DNA of 64,000 nt from JAWLCA01 sp041687395 (lineage in GTDB: Bacteria > Pseudomonadota > Alphaproteobacteria > Rhodobacterales > Rhodobacteraceae), in contig JAWLCA010000002.1 in the NCBI GenBank assembly GCA_041687395.1, forward strand, positions 1 to 64,000, written 5' to 3'. The position numbers and the translations under genes were made by a program. Position 1 is the stretch's first letter. Each line of letters begins with the position of its first letter. Under the pieces are notes generated by a model. The model was not told the DNA's origin, did no database searches, and saw only the letters and a list, made by a program, of their open reading frames with translations. This document shows, in pieces, positions 24,388 through 33,120 of this stretch.

Positions 24388-25146
24388 ATGGAGAGCAAGA
24401 CCGCGCTTGTCACCGGTGCCGCCCGCGGTATCGGGCTGGCCACAACCCGGCTTTTCCTTGCCGAGGGACGCCGTGTCGCCATGATCGACCGCGATGCCGA
24501 GGCGCTGATGGCGGCGGCCGAGGGGCTGGAGGGCGCGCTGCCGGTAAACTGCGATGTCTCGCAGCCCGATCAGGTGGCGGCGATGGCCGATCAGGTGACG
24601 GGGGCATTCGGCCGGATCGACGCCCTGGTCAACAACGCGGGAGTCGCCGATTTCCGGCCACTGGCCGAGACGACCTTCGACATCTGGCGCGAGGTGATGG
24701 CGACGAACCTCGACGGGGTATTCCTGACATCGCAGGCGATCATTCCGCATCTGAAGAAGGTGGGCGGCGCGATCGTCAACATTGCCTCGATCTCGGGCCT
24801 GCGGGCCAGCACCCTGCGGGTTGCCTACGGCACGTCAAAGGCCGCCGTCATCCACCTCACGCGCCAGCAGGCGGCAGAACTGGGCGAATGGGGCGTGCGC
24901 GCGAACTGCGTGGCGCCGGGGCCGGTGGATACCAAGCTTGCACTGGCGGTCCACACGCCGGCGATCCGCGCCGCCTATCACGACGCGATCCCACTCAACC
25001 GCTATGGGCAAGAGCGTGAGATCGCCGAGGTCATCGTCTTCCTGTGTTCCGACCGGGCCAGCTATGTGACGGGCCAGACCATTGCCTCGGACGGCGGGTT
25101 CGAGGCGACGGGTGTCGGCCTTCCCGCGTTGCGCGCAGGGGGCTGA
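24388..25146 (+). CDS. SDR-family NAD(P)-dependent oxidoreductase
   Basis: A 252-aa short-chain dehydrogenase. Cofactor loop TGAARGIG (residues 9-16), NNAGVAD, and the catalytic Ser in ASISG with YGTSK (Tyr-x3-Lys). The C-terminus SYVTGQTIASDGGF is typical of classical SDRs. The Asp after beta strand 2 (IDRDAE) favours NAD over NADP. GGAAAGGAGACGTC precedes the ATG. As the last gene of the TRAP operon it probably oxidises the imported hydroxy acid; the substrate is unknown. Confidence 0.9.
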   Translation: MESKTALVTGAARGIGLATTRLFLAEGRRVAMIDRDAEALMAAAEGLEGALPVNCDVSQPDQVAAMADQVTGAFGRIDALVNNAGVADFRPLAETTFDIWREVMATNLDGVFLTSQAIIPHLKKVGGAIVNIASISGLRASTLRVAYGTSKAAVIHLTRQQAAELGEWGVRANCVAPGPVDTKLALAVHTPAIRAAYHDAIPLNRYGQEREIAEVIVFLCSDRASYVTGQTIASDGGFEATGVGLPALRAGG

Positions 25147-25148
25147 GA

Positions 25149-26666
25149 TCAGGCGTTGAAGCGGCCCTCGAAGCGGCGGCGCAGCTCTGCCTTCTGCACT
25201 TTTCCCATCGTGTTGCGCGGCAATTCGTCGATCACGACCAGGTCCTTCGGCTGCTTGAAACGTGCAATGTGCGTTTGCAGCCCCTCGGCGATGGACGGCA
25301 GATCGAGTTCTGCCCCCGCTTCCGGCACCAGCACGCCCAGCACCGCCTCGCCAAAATCGGGGTGGGGCACGCCGATCACCGCGCTTTCCTTCACGCCCGG
25401 CACCTCGTCCAGCAGCAGCTCCACCTCCTTGGGGTAGACGTTGTAGCCGCCGGTGATGATCAGATCCTTCTGTCGCCCGACGATGCTGACGTAGCCGTCG
25501 GCGTCGATCACCCCCAGATCGCCGGTGATGAAGAAGCCGTTTTCGCGCAGTTCGGCGGCCGTCTTTTCCGGCATCTGCCAATAGCCCTTGAATACGTTGG
25601 GGCCGCGCACCTCGATCATGCCGGTCTCGCCCCGGTGGAGCTCCGCGCCGGTGTCGGGATCGGTGATGCGCAACTCGATCCCCGGCAGTGGAAAGCCCAC
25701 GGTACCCGGGCGGCGGTCGCCGTCATAGGGATTGGAGGTGATCATGTTCGTCTCGGTCATCCCGTAGCGCTCCAGGATCTTGTGTCCCGTCCGCGCCTCC
25801 CACGCAGTGTGGGTTTCTGCCAGCAGCGGGGCAGAGCCCGACACGAACAGGCGGATGTGCCCCACCAGATCGCGGGTCAGGCGCGGATCATCGAGCAGCC
25901 GGGTGTAGAAGGTCGGCACCCCCATCATCGCCGTGGCACGCGGCAATGCCTCGATCACCGCATCAAGGTCAAAGCCCGGCAGGAAGATCAGCGACCCGCC
26001 TGCGAGCAGGGTGACATTGGTGGCCACGAACAGGCCGTGGGTGTGAAACACCGGCAGTGCGTGCAGCAGCACGTCGTCCGCCATGAAGCGCCAGGTTTCG
26101 GTCAGCACCTCAGCGTTCGACAGAAGGTTGGTCTGGGTCAGCATCGCCCCCTTGGACCGGCCCGTCGTGCCCGAGGTATAGAGGAGCGCGGCCAGATCGC
26201 CGGGGCCGCGATCCACGGGCGCAAAGGTGGCTGGCTGTCTGGCGGCCAGCGTGTCGAAACTGCCGGGACCGGCCTTGCCCGCCAGCGTCTCGATCTGCGC
26301 GCCGTTGCGTTCGGCGATTGGGCGCAGAGCGTCCAGGTTGGCGGCATCACACAGAACCAGTTTCGCGCCGCAGTCCGAGACGAAGTAATCCACCTCTTCG
26401 GCCGTGTAGGCGGTGTTGAGAGGCAGAAAGACGATGCCGGCCGCCACGGCGCCACCATAGACGGCAAGCATCTCTGGCGTCTTGGCTGCCTGCACCACCA
26501 CGCGGTCCCCCGGTTCCAGCCCTGCGGCCGTCAGCGCATGTGCCGCGCGGGCGGTCATGGTCAGGAACGCGTCGCCGGTGATCTGCATGCCACCGGGCAG
26601 ATGCATCAGGGGGCTGGTGCGTCCGGCAAGGGGGGCGAAGAGTGCGTCATGGAGCGGATTTGCCAT
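25149..26666 (-). CDS. matB: Malonyl-CoA synthetase
   Basis: A 505-aa AMP-forming ligase converting malonate, ATP and CoA to malonyl-CoA. Motifs: LLYTSGTTGRSKGAMLTQTN, RYGMTETNMITSNPYDGDRR (a pattern typical of MatB), FFITGDLGVID, GRQKDLIITGGYNVYPKE and the catalytic lysine in TMGKVQK. The start ATG at 26666 lies inside the end of matA (20-base overlap), giving translational coupling. Neighbours matA, matM, matQ and matP define the malonate use pathway. It ends two bases from the convergent SDR gene. Confidence 0.94.
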   Translation of the reverse strand: MANPLHDALFAPLAGRTSPLMHLPGGMQITGDAFLTMTARAAHALTAAGLEPGDRVVVQAAKTPEMLAVYGGAVAAGIVFLPLNTAYTAEEVDYFVSDCGAKLVLCDAANLDALRPIAERNGAQIETLAGKAGPGSFDTLAARQPATFAPVDRGPGDLAALLYTSGTTGRSKGAMLTQTNLLSNAEVLTETWRFMADDVLLHALPVFHTHGLFVATNVTLLAGGSLIFLPGFDLDAVIEALPRATAMMGVPTFYTRLLDDPRLTRDLVGHIRLFVSGSAPLLAETHTAWEARTGHKILERYGMTETNMITSNPYDGDRRPGTVGFPLPGIELRITDPDTGAELHRGETGMIEVRGPNVFKGYWQMPEKTAAELRENGFFITGDLGVIDADGYVSIVGRQKDLIITGGYNVYPKEVELLLDEVPGVKESAVIGVPHPDFGEAVLGVLVPEAGAELDLPSIAEGLQTHIARFKQPKDLVVIDELPRNTMGKVQKAELRRRFEGRFNA

Positions 26667-28077
26667 CGCTGCCGGTCTCCTTGTCATCATCGTTCGGGGC
26701 GTGGGTCGCGGCCGGCTCGGGCTTGCGCGGCGCGTTTGTGCTATCACTCTGTAGGCCGCGAAAGGCAACCCCGGCGGGCCTGTCGCTGGCAGCGGCCTTG
26801 GCCAGCGCGCGGACCGACCGGCTGGCGGCGATGCTGTGGCGGCTGGCGTAATCCTCGTGGTTCTGCTCGACCGTGTCGGGGTCGTACAGATAGTTGACCA
26901 TTGCGCCGCAGGATTGCTTCAGGCCACGCGGCGACAGATCGGCGCCGGCGTGGATTTCGTGGACCTGTGCTCCATTGCCCAGGTGAAACCGCGCTACCGG
27001 GTCGCGTGGCCGGTCGTCGGCACGGCGCACATGCAACAGGAAATGCGCTGCCTTCCGACGAAGGGCCTGACGGGCCGCTTCGTCAAGGGCGGCCTGATCG
27101 CCCGCGGCCAGGCCCAACAACCGCGCCGCGCCCTTGTCGCCGGCCTGCGCCTCTTCGTCCAGCCAGCGCGCAAGACCGGGAATCGGCGAAAGCGTCACGA
27201 AGGTTCGAAGATGCGGTAATTCCTGCTTCAACAGGGCGACGACCTGCTTGATGAGCGAGTTGCCAAAGGAGATCCCCTTCAGCCCTGCCTGGCAGTTCGA
27301 GATCGAATAGAAGGTGGCAGTGTCCGCCTGCGTGGGGTCGATCTCGGCCCGATCATGGGCCAGAAGCTCCTGCACCGACCCCGGCAGGCCCTTGACGAGC
27401 GCGACCTGCACGAAGATCAGCGGTTCGTCCGGCATTGCCGGGTGGAAGAAGGCAAAGCAGCGCCGGTCGGCCGGGTCGATCCGCGCGCGTAGATCGTCCC
27501 AGGTGTTGATCTCGTGCACCGCCTCGTAGTCGATGATCTTCTCGAGAAGCCGTGCAGGGCTTTCCCACGTGATCTGCCGGAGCACCAGAAATCCCCGGTT
27601 GAACCAGGAGGCGAAGAGATGCGCAAAATCGAGATCGACGCGCGCAAGATCGGGCGCGTCCCCCAACATCCCCAACAGATCCCGTCGCATCCGGACCAGT
27701 TCCGCCGTGGCCCCCGGCGCGTGGTTCAGCCGGCGGAACAGTTCCTGCCGCCGGGGCTCGGCCGCCTGCACCACCTGATCGAGCCTGGCGGCGTCGCGTC
27801 GGGCCGCGTAGGCCGCAGCGGCCTCGGTCACGGCCTCCGGGTCGATATCGTAAGAACTCGCGAGCAGTTCGAAGAAAGCGCGCCGCCCGGCCCAGTCCAG
27901 GCCCCGATAGCGTGCAATGATCTCGCGCGCGATCTGCATCGTCGACACCTCGCCCCGCCCGGACAAAAGCGCTGCGCACAGCTCTGACATCGGCTTGTCG
28001 CCGCCACCCCGGAACGGCACGAAGCGCCGTTCCACCAGTTGCGCAAGCAGATCCCCCAGAAACCCTGTCCGTGTCAT
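26647..28077 (-). CDS. matA: Malonyl-CoA decarboxylase
   Basis: A 476-aa enzyme converting malonyl-CoA to acetyl-CoA and CO2. The N-terminal helical domain is followed by the acetyltransferase-like catalytic domain with FYSISNCQAGLKGISFGNSL and the catalytic histidine in FHLGNGAQVHEIHAGAD. SPRGLKQSCGAMVNYLYD near the C-terminus is also conserved. The last 45 or so residues (rich in A, P, N and D) look disordered and overlap the matB start. The gene lies 34 bases after matM. Together with MatB it makes a malonate to acetyl-CoA route. Confidence 0.95.
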   Translation of the reverse strand: MTRTGFLGDLLAQLVERRFVPFRGGGDKPMSELCAALLSGRGEVSTMQIAREIIARYRGLDWAGRRAFFELLASSYDIDPEAVTEAAAAYAARRDAARLDQVVQAAEPRRQELFRRLNHAPGATAELVRMRRDLLGMLGDAPDLARVDLDFAHLFASWFNRGFLVLRQITWESPARLLEKIIDYEAVHEINTWDDLRARIDPADRRCFAFFHPAMPDEPLIFVQVALVKGLPGSVQELLAHDRAEIDPTQADTATFYSISNCQAGLKGISFGNSLIKQVVALLKQELPHLRTFVTLSPIPGLARWLDEEAQAGDKGAARLLGLAAGDQAALDEAARQALRRKAAHFLLHVRRADDRPRDPVARFHLGNGAQVHEIHAGADLSPRGLKQSCGAMVNYLYDPDTVEQNHEDYASRHSIAASRSVRALAKAAASDRPAGVAFRGLQSDSTNAPRKPEPAATHAPNDDDKETGSDGKSAP

Positions 28078-28111
28078 CGCCTCGATTCCCTTACACTGGG
28101 CATGGCCCGGG

Positions 28112-29428
28112 TCACATCACCGGCCCCATCACCGTCTCTGGCAGCCAGGTGGCGATGCCGGGGAAAAAGCACAGGATCACGATCGCCAGCACCATGCAGC
28201 CGACGTAGGGAAGAGAACCCTTGAGGATCGTCTTCAGCTTGATCTCGGGCGCGATGGAATTGATGACGTAGAGATTGAGGCCGACGGGCGGCGAGATCAG
28301 CCCGATCTCCATGTTGATGGTCAGGATCACCGCGAACCAGTAGGGGTCGAAATCAGCCGCCAGAATGATCGGCAGCAGGATCGGTGCCGCCATCAGGATC
28401 ACCGCCACGGGGGGCAGGAAGAACCCCGCGATCAGCAGGAAGACGTTGATCGCCCCCATCAGTACCCAGCGGTTGACGTCCAAATCCGAAATCCACATCG
28501 CGATCGACTGGGTGATGAACAGCGACGACAGCATGTAGCTGAACACCCCCGCGGCGCCGATGATGAACAGGATCATCACGCTCTCGCGGGTGGAATCGCG
28601 CAGCACCACCCATAGTGACCGGGGCGCCCACATCCGGTAGATGATGACGGCCATCACCAGACACAGAAGCGCGCCGACAGCGGCGGTTTCCGACGGTGTC
28701 GCGATGCCGCCATACATCGCGTAAAGCACGCCCAGGATCACGAGCAGGAAGGGGATCACCCGCGGCAGGATCTCCAGCTTCTCACGCAGCGAGTAGCTGC
28801 GCGCCGACAGCGCGTAAATGGCGCCAGACCGCCAGGTCGACCAGACCGACCAGACCATGAAAAGTCCGACCAGCATCAATCCAGGGATCACGCCGGCAAG
28901 GAACAATCGCCCGATGGAGGTCTCGGTGGCGATGCCGTAGACGATCATCGTCACGGACGGCGGGATCAGGATGCCCAGCGTGCCGCCTGCCGCGATGGAG
29001 CCCGCAGCGACCTCGTCCGGGTAGCCGCGCTTGCGCATCTCGGGGATGCCCATCTTGCCGATCGCCGCACAGGTCGCGGGCGATGACCCCGACATGGCCG
29101 AAAAGATCGCGCAGGCCCCGAGGTTCGACATGACCAGCCCGCCCGGCACGCGGGTCAGCCAGCGCTCCAGCGCCTCGTACAGGTCCGATCCGGCGCGGGT
29201 GGACGAGATCGCCGCGCCCATGATGATGAACATCGGGATCGACAGCAGGGCAAAGGAATTGAGCTTGCCGAAGAACATCTCGGGCATCAGCTCCAGCGAA
29301 CGCATGCCGTCGAAGATCAGCAGGAACCCGGTCGAGACGATCAGAAGCCCGGTCGCGACCGAGACGCCCGAAAACAGCACTGCAACGGTCACCAAGGCCA
29401 CAAGGCCGCCGAGAGCGAGGGGATCCAT
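28112..29428 (-). CDS. matM: Malonate TRAP transporter large permease
   Basis: A 438-aa membrane protein of the DctM family with about twelve helices. Motifs: LLSIPMFIIMGAAISSTRAG, FSAMSGSSPATCAAIGKMGI, IPPSVTMIVYGIATETSIGR and NMEIGLISPPVGLNLYVINS. It matches the MatPQM system by its operon with matA and matB; malonate specificity is inferred from that context. The start overlaps the stop of matQ (TGATG). Confidence 0.92.
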   Translation of the reverse strand: MDPLALGGLVALVTVAVLFSGVSVATGLLIVSTGFLLIFDGMRSLELMPEMFFGKLNSFALLSIPMFIIMGAAISSTRAGSDLYEALERWLTRVPGGLVMSNLGACAIFSAMSGSSPATCAAIGKMGIPEMRKRGYPDEVAAGSIAAGGTLGILIPPSVTMIVYGIATETSIGRLFLAGVIPGLMLVGLFMVWSVWSTWRSGAIYALSARSYSLREKLEILPRVIPFLLVILGVLYAMYGGIATPSETAAVGALLCLVMAVIIYRMWAPRSLWVVLRDSTRESVMILFIIGAAGVFSYMLSSLFITQSIAMWISDLDVNRWVLMGAINVFLLIAGFFLPPVAVILMAAPILLPIILAADFDPYWFAVILTINMEIGLISPPVGLNLYVINSIAPEIKLKTILKGSLPYVGCMVLAIVILCFFPGIATWLPETVMGPVM

Positions 29429-29976
29429 CAGGCGTCCTCCACGCCAAAGGCCCTGTCACGGCCAGTCAGCAGCGCGATCAGGTCGGCCAGCAATTGCAGC
29501 GCGAAGAGTGCGAAACCCAACGGAAGCAGGAGGTAGGGCACCCAGAGTTTCGGTCCCCAGACCGTGGCAGAGCGCCAGCCACGCGCCCATGCCGTGTGCC
29601 AGTTCTCATAGGCGTACCAGCCCATCATGATGATGACGCTGATCCCTGCGATCAGCACGACGACCGCCAGCGCCTTGCGCGGAACCGGGCGCAGCCATAT
29701 CGGCAGCAGATCGACGTTCACGTGACCCCGCAGCTTCTGGACGTAGGGCAACCCCAGCATCGTGGCTCCGATCATCAGGTAGATCACCGTTTCGGTCTGC
29801 CAGATTGTCGATTCCCGGAGCACGAAGCGGACAAAGATCATCTGGCAGGTGATGAACACCGAAGCGAGGATCATGGCGGCCGAGAACCAGCCGCAAACCG
29901 TCGAAATCCAGCCGACACCGCGCAGGAAGGCATCGACGCCACTGCGTTGCGCACCGCGAGTTGGGGAGGTGGCCAT
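29428..29976 (-). CDS. matQ: Malonate TRAP transporter small permease
   Basis: A 182-aa four-helix DctQ-family protein: ILASVFITCQMIFVRFVL in helix 1, TETVIYLMIGATMLGLPYV in helix 2, KLRGHVNVDLLPIWL between, and LWVPYLLLPLGFALFALQLL in the last helix. A 127-base gap with a strong hairpin separates it from matP, while its stop overlaps the matM start. The start ATG at 29976 is the first in frame; GGAGCC lies close upstream. Confidence 0.9.
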   Translation of the reverse strand: MATSPTRGAQRSGVDAFLRGVGWISTVCGWFSAAMILASVFITCQMIFVRFVLRESTIWQTETVIYLMIGATMLGLPYVQKLRGHVNVDLLPIWLRPVPRKALAVVVLIAGISVIIMMGWYAYENWHTAWARGWRSATVWGPKLWVPYLLLPLGFALFALQLLADLIALLTGRDRAFGVEDA

Positions 29977-30065
29977 CCAAAGGCTCCGTGATGGGATCAG
30001 GAAGGGGGAAGGGGCATCGGTCGCCCTTTCCTATCGATCAACCGGTATGGCCGGTGCTTCGGCTA

Positions 30066-30090
30066 CTGGCCGGCGGGTCAGGCCGGCCAG
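30066..30090 (-). promoter_or_regulatory. Intercistronic hairpin between matP and matQ
   Basis: A perfect 9-bp stem CTGGCCGGC / GCCGGCCAG with a seven-base loop, 14 bases after the matP stop. No U-tract follows. Same position as the hairpin in the other TRAP operon (22509-22531), so it probably tunes the ratio of binding protein to permease. Confidence 0.65.
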
Positions 30091-30103
30091 AGGGCTTGGT
30101 GTG

Positions 30104-31093
30104 TCACTCGACCGCGAAGGCCAGATCGAGCAGATCCTGCCCGTTGGGCACATCCTCCAGGAAGCTTGCATAGGACGACTGCTCTGCCAGTTCGCGCCAG
30201 GCGTCGAAATCGTCCTGGGTCATCTCTGCGATCTCTACCCCGTTCTCGCGAAACACCTCGACAGAGTTGGCGTCATCAAGCTTTGCCTGTTCCAGATACC
30301 AGGCCTCGGCTTTCGTCGCAGCGTCGCGCAGGGCCTGCTGCTGTTCTTCGGTCAGGCTTTCGAAGGTCGACTTGTTCATCAGGAGCGGCTGGTACATGAA
30401 CCACAGTGCCACGTCGCCCGCCGGGGTGAAACATTCCACCTGCTCATAGAGCCGGAACGACACAAAGGACGAGGACGAGGTGTTCACGGCGTCCAGAACG
30501 CCTGTCTGCATGCCGTTGTAGATCTCGGACGAGGCCATCGACGAGATCGAGGCCCCGGCTGCGGCCAGCATCTGCTCGAACGCGCGGCCAGCAGCGCGGA
30601 CGGTCTTGCCAGACACGTGCTCCGGCCGGGTGATGCAGCCCTCTTTCGACGCGAAGCCGCCGGCCAGATAGCCGTGGACCAGCACCATCACGTCGTCCTC
30701 TGCCATGATTTCCTCGATCGCTTCCATGAACGGGGAATGGTTCAGGCGCGCCGCATGATCGTGGTTTTTCACCAGCCCGGGCATCAGCGTCAGGTTGTAC
30801 TCCGGCCTCTGTCCGCCGGCGTAGGACAGCGGATAGATCGTCATGTCCAGTTGGCCGCGGCTGAGCGGTACGTATTGCTCGGTTGCCGAGAACAGCGAGG
30901 CCGAGGGGAAAATGCGGATGTCGAGGCCCACATCGGCTGCTGCCACTTCTTCGGCGACCATTTCGGCAACCTTGTGGCGCACGTCGGAGGGCGAAAACTG
31001 ATGCGATAGACGCAACTGCTGAGCCTCGGCCAGGCCAACGCCAAGCACGAGGGTCGATGCGGCGACGGCCGCCGTGAAGCGTGTGAATTTCAT
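30104..31093 (-). CDS. matP: Malonate TRAP transporter substrate-binding protein
   Basis: A 329-aa periplasmic DctP-family protein. The signal peptide covers about residues 1-24 (ending LAEA). The mature part begins QQLRLSHQFSPSDVRHKVAE, followed by GQLDMTIYPLSYAGGQRPE, SGKTVRAAGRAFEQML and EIYNGMQTGVLDAVNTSSSS. GGGAGGACAAC precedes the ATG at 31093; a longer frame would overlap the divergent matR gene. Malonate as ligand is inferred from the operon with matA and matB. Confidence 0.92.
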   Translation of the reverse strand: MKFTRFTAAVAASTLVLGVGLAEAQQLRLSHQFSPSDVRHKVAEMVAEEVAAADVGLDIRIFPSASLFSATEQYVPLSRGQLDMTIYPLSYAGGQRPEYNLTLMPGLVKNHDHAARLNHSPFMEAIEEIMAEDDVMVLVHGYLAGGFASKEGCITRPEHVSGKTVRAAGRAFEQMLAAAGASISSMASSEIYNGMQTGVLDAVNTSSSSFVSFRLYEQVECFTPAGDVALWFMYQPLLMNKSTFESLTEEQQQALRDAATKAEAWYLEQAKLDDANSVEVFRENGVEIAEMTQDDFDAWRELAEQSSYASFLEDVPNGQDLLDLAFAVE

Positions 31094-31205
31094 GTTGTCC
31101 TCCCGTTGATGCAGACCGCCGGCAGTTCGCCGTTCCGGTTCTGTGCCACGCCCCCCCGGCGCGACGCAGGCATCGGAGCCGATTTGCGCGGCTGAGTCAA
31201 TCGTT

Positions 31206-31236
31206 CTGTATACAAGAATCGGGTTGTCGAATACAG
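31206..31236. promoter_or_regulatory. Putative MatR operator
   Basis: CTGTAT (31206-31211) and ATACAG (31231-31236) form an inverted repeat. The first arm lies in a smaller palindrome TGTATACA (31207-31214). The site is between matP and the divergent matR, 23 bases before the matR start. TGTATAC-type half-sites are common for FCD-group GntR regulators. Confidence 0.55.
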
Positions 31237-31258
31237 TTTGCGCCCGTAGCGTGACGGC

Positions 31259-31942
31259 ATGTTTCACCGCCGTGCCGACAGTGTCCGCCGTGACCTTGAA
31301 CAGATGATCCTGACCGGTGCGCTGGGCGATGGCGCGCGGCTCGACGAGGTCAGCCTGTCAGAGCGGTTCGGCTGTTCCCGCACCCCGTTGCGCGAGGCGT
31401 TTCAGGCCCTTGCCGCGTCCGGGCTCGTGCAACTCGTCCCGCGCCGCGGGGCCTTTGTTCGCAACCCGCCGTTCGAAGAGGTGGTGGAGATGTTCGAGGT
31501 TATGGCAGAGCTTGAAGCCTTGTGCGGGCGCCTTGCCGCGCGGCGGATCACGCCGGATGAGATCGAGGCGATCAGGGATACCGTCGCGGTCTGCGAAAAG
31601 GCCGTCGCGGCGGGTGACAGTGACCGCTACTATGCCGAGAACGAGCGCTTCCACGTGCTGGTCTACAAGGCTGCGGGCAACGGTTTTCTTGCCGCCGAGG
31701 CGACGCGGCTGCACCGGCGGCTGCAGCCGTTTCGGCGCATGCAGTTGCAGGTGCGCGGCCGCTTGGCGCAATCGTTGGCCGAGCACCGCGCGGTGCTTGC
31801 TGCGCTGGAGCGCGGCGATGCGACGGCCGCGGCCGATGCACTGCGCGATCACGTGGCTGTGCAGGGCGGCAAGTTCAATGACCTGATTGCCGGGTATCGC
31901 CGATCGTCGCTGCATCCCGACTTCGTGACGGTACGGGAATGA
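31259..31942 (+). CDS. matR: GntR-family (FCD) regulator of the malonate operon
   Basis: A 227-aa regulator. The N-terminal winged helix contains the signature LSERFGCSRTPLREAFQALAA. The C-terminal FCD ligand domain contains ELEALCGRLAARRI, NERFHVLVYKAAGN and the metal-ligand histidine in LAEHRAVLAALERGD. Divergent from matPQMAB with a 165-base shared control region, matching the known matR arrangement. Likely a repressor relieved by malonate or malonyl-CoA. No clear Shine-Dalgarno precedes the ATG at 31259, which begins only 22 bases after the putative operator, so the transcript may be leaderless. Confidence 0.88.
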   Translation: MFHRRADSVRRDLEQMILTGALGDGARLDEVSLSERFGCSRTPLREAFQALAASGLVQLVPRRGAFVRNPPFEEVVEMFEVMAELEALCGRLAARRITPDEIEAIRDTVAVCEKAVAAGDSDRYYAENERFHVLVYKAAGNGFLAAEATRLHRRLQPFRRMQLQVRGRLAQSLAEHRAVLAALERGDATAAADALRDHVAVQGGKFNDLIAGYRRSSLHPDFVTVRE

Positions 31943-32033
31943 AAGGGCTGCAGAATCTGGCCTTTTTGCATCGGACGGGGCAGAAGCGTCAGCGGAATAC
32001 GAAGCGTGACTGGAATACGATGGGGGCCTTTGC

Positions 32034-33071
32034 ATGGTAACCGTAGCCGCGAACGATCTCCGCAGATTTGTGGCGGCGTGCTATCGGTCCATGGGCGTGC
32101 CAGAGACGTCGGCAGAGCTGGTGGCCGACAGTCTGGTACAGGCCGATCTCTGGGGGCATCAGTCACACGGTGTGATGCGTACCTTCTGGTACGCCGCCCG
32201 GCTGCAAAGCGGCGCGATGGACCCCAGCGCGCGACCGGCCCTGTCGTCCGCCGGGGCATTGTCAACGATGGACGGGCAGGGGGGCGTCGGGCAGGTCGTG
32301 GCGCAGGCGGCCATGTCCGCCGCGATCCTCGCGGCCAAGGATCACGGCATCGGTGCGGTCGCGGTTCGCAACTCCGGGCATTTCGGAACGGCGATGTATT
32401 TCACCCGCATGGCCGCGGCGGCTGGGTGCGTGGGCTTCCTGTCCACCAATGCCAGTCCGGCAATGGCGCCCTGGGGCGGGACGGAAAAGCGGGTCGGCAA
32501 CAACCCCTGGTCGTGGGCGGCACCCGCCGGCCGCCACCCGCCGATGATGCTGGACATCGCGAACACGGCGGTCGCGCGCGGCAAGCTCTACCTTGCCCGG
32601 CAGCGGGGGCAGGCGATCCCCGAAGGCTGGGCCATTGACGCCGAGGGTTGCGCAACGACCGACCCGGCGGCGGGCATAGCCGGAACCATCCTGCCGATGG
32701 GCGGGCACAAGGGATATGCGGTGTCGGTGCTGATGGATGTGCTGTCAGGCGTCCTGACCGGCAGCCGCTTCGGAACCGCCATCGTCGGGCCCTATGTTCC
32801 CGAGGGCGAAAGCGGCGTGGGCCATCTGGCCATCGCCATCGACATCGCCGCGATCCGCCCGCTGGAGGCCTTCAACGCGGACATGGAGCGGATGATCGCG
32901 GATCTGAAATCGGCACCGCGCGCGCCTGGGTTCGACGAGATATTCTATCCTGGCGAGATAGAGGCGCGGAACGAGACCGAGGCGATGGCGCGCGGGATCG
33001 ATCTGCCCGAGGCGACGGCCGCGGAATTGCGTTCAAGGGCGCGCGACATCGGGGTTTCCGCCCCGTTCTGA
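32034..33071 (+). CDS. LDH2-family malate/L-lactate dehydrogenase-like oxidoreductase
   Basis: A 345-aa NAD(P)-dependent dehydrogenase of the LDH2/MDG2 family, unrelated to classical lactate dehydrogenase. Signatures: GHQSHGVMR with the catalytic histidine (about residue 45), AVRNSGHFGTAMYFTRMAA, and DIANTAVARGKLYLARQRG. The C-terminal MGGHKGYAVSVLMDVLSGVL is conserved. Substrates in the family include malate, sulfolactate, ureidoglycolate and 2,3-diketogulonate, so this cannot be fixed. It may be read with matR (91-base gap) and with the 3-hydroxyisobutyrate-type dehydrogenase after it. Confidence 0.9.
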   Translation: MVTVAANDLRRFVAACYRSMGVPETSAELVADSLVQADLWGHQSHGVMRTFWYAARLQSGAMDPSARPALSSAGALSTMDGQGGVGQVVAQAAMSAAILAAKDHGIGAVAVRNSGHFGTAMYFTRMAAAAGCVGFLSTNASPAMAPWGGTEKRVGNNPWSWAAPAGRHPPMMLDIANTAVARGKLYLARQRGQAIPEGWAIDAEGCATTDPAAGIAGTILPMGGHKGYAVSVLMDVLSGVLTGSRFGTAIVGPYVPEGESGVGHLAIAIDIAAIRPLEAFNADMERMIADLKSAPRAPGFDEIFYPGEIEARNETEAMARGIDLPEATAAELRSRARDIGVSAPF

Positions 33072-33120
33072 TCGAGGGGACCGCGCCTGGTTTGTCAGAT
33101 CGGCAAGAATGAGGGCAGGA

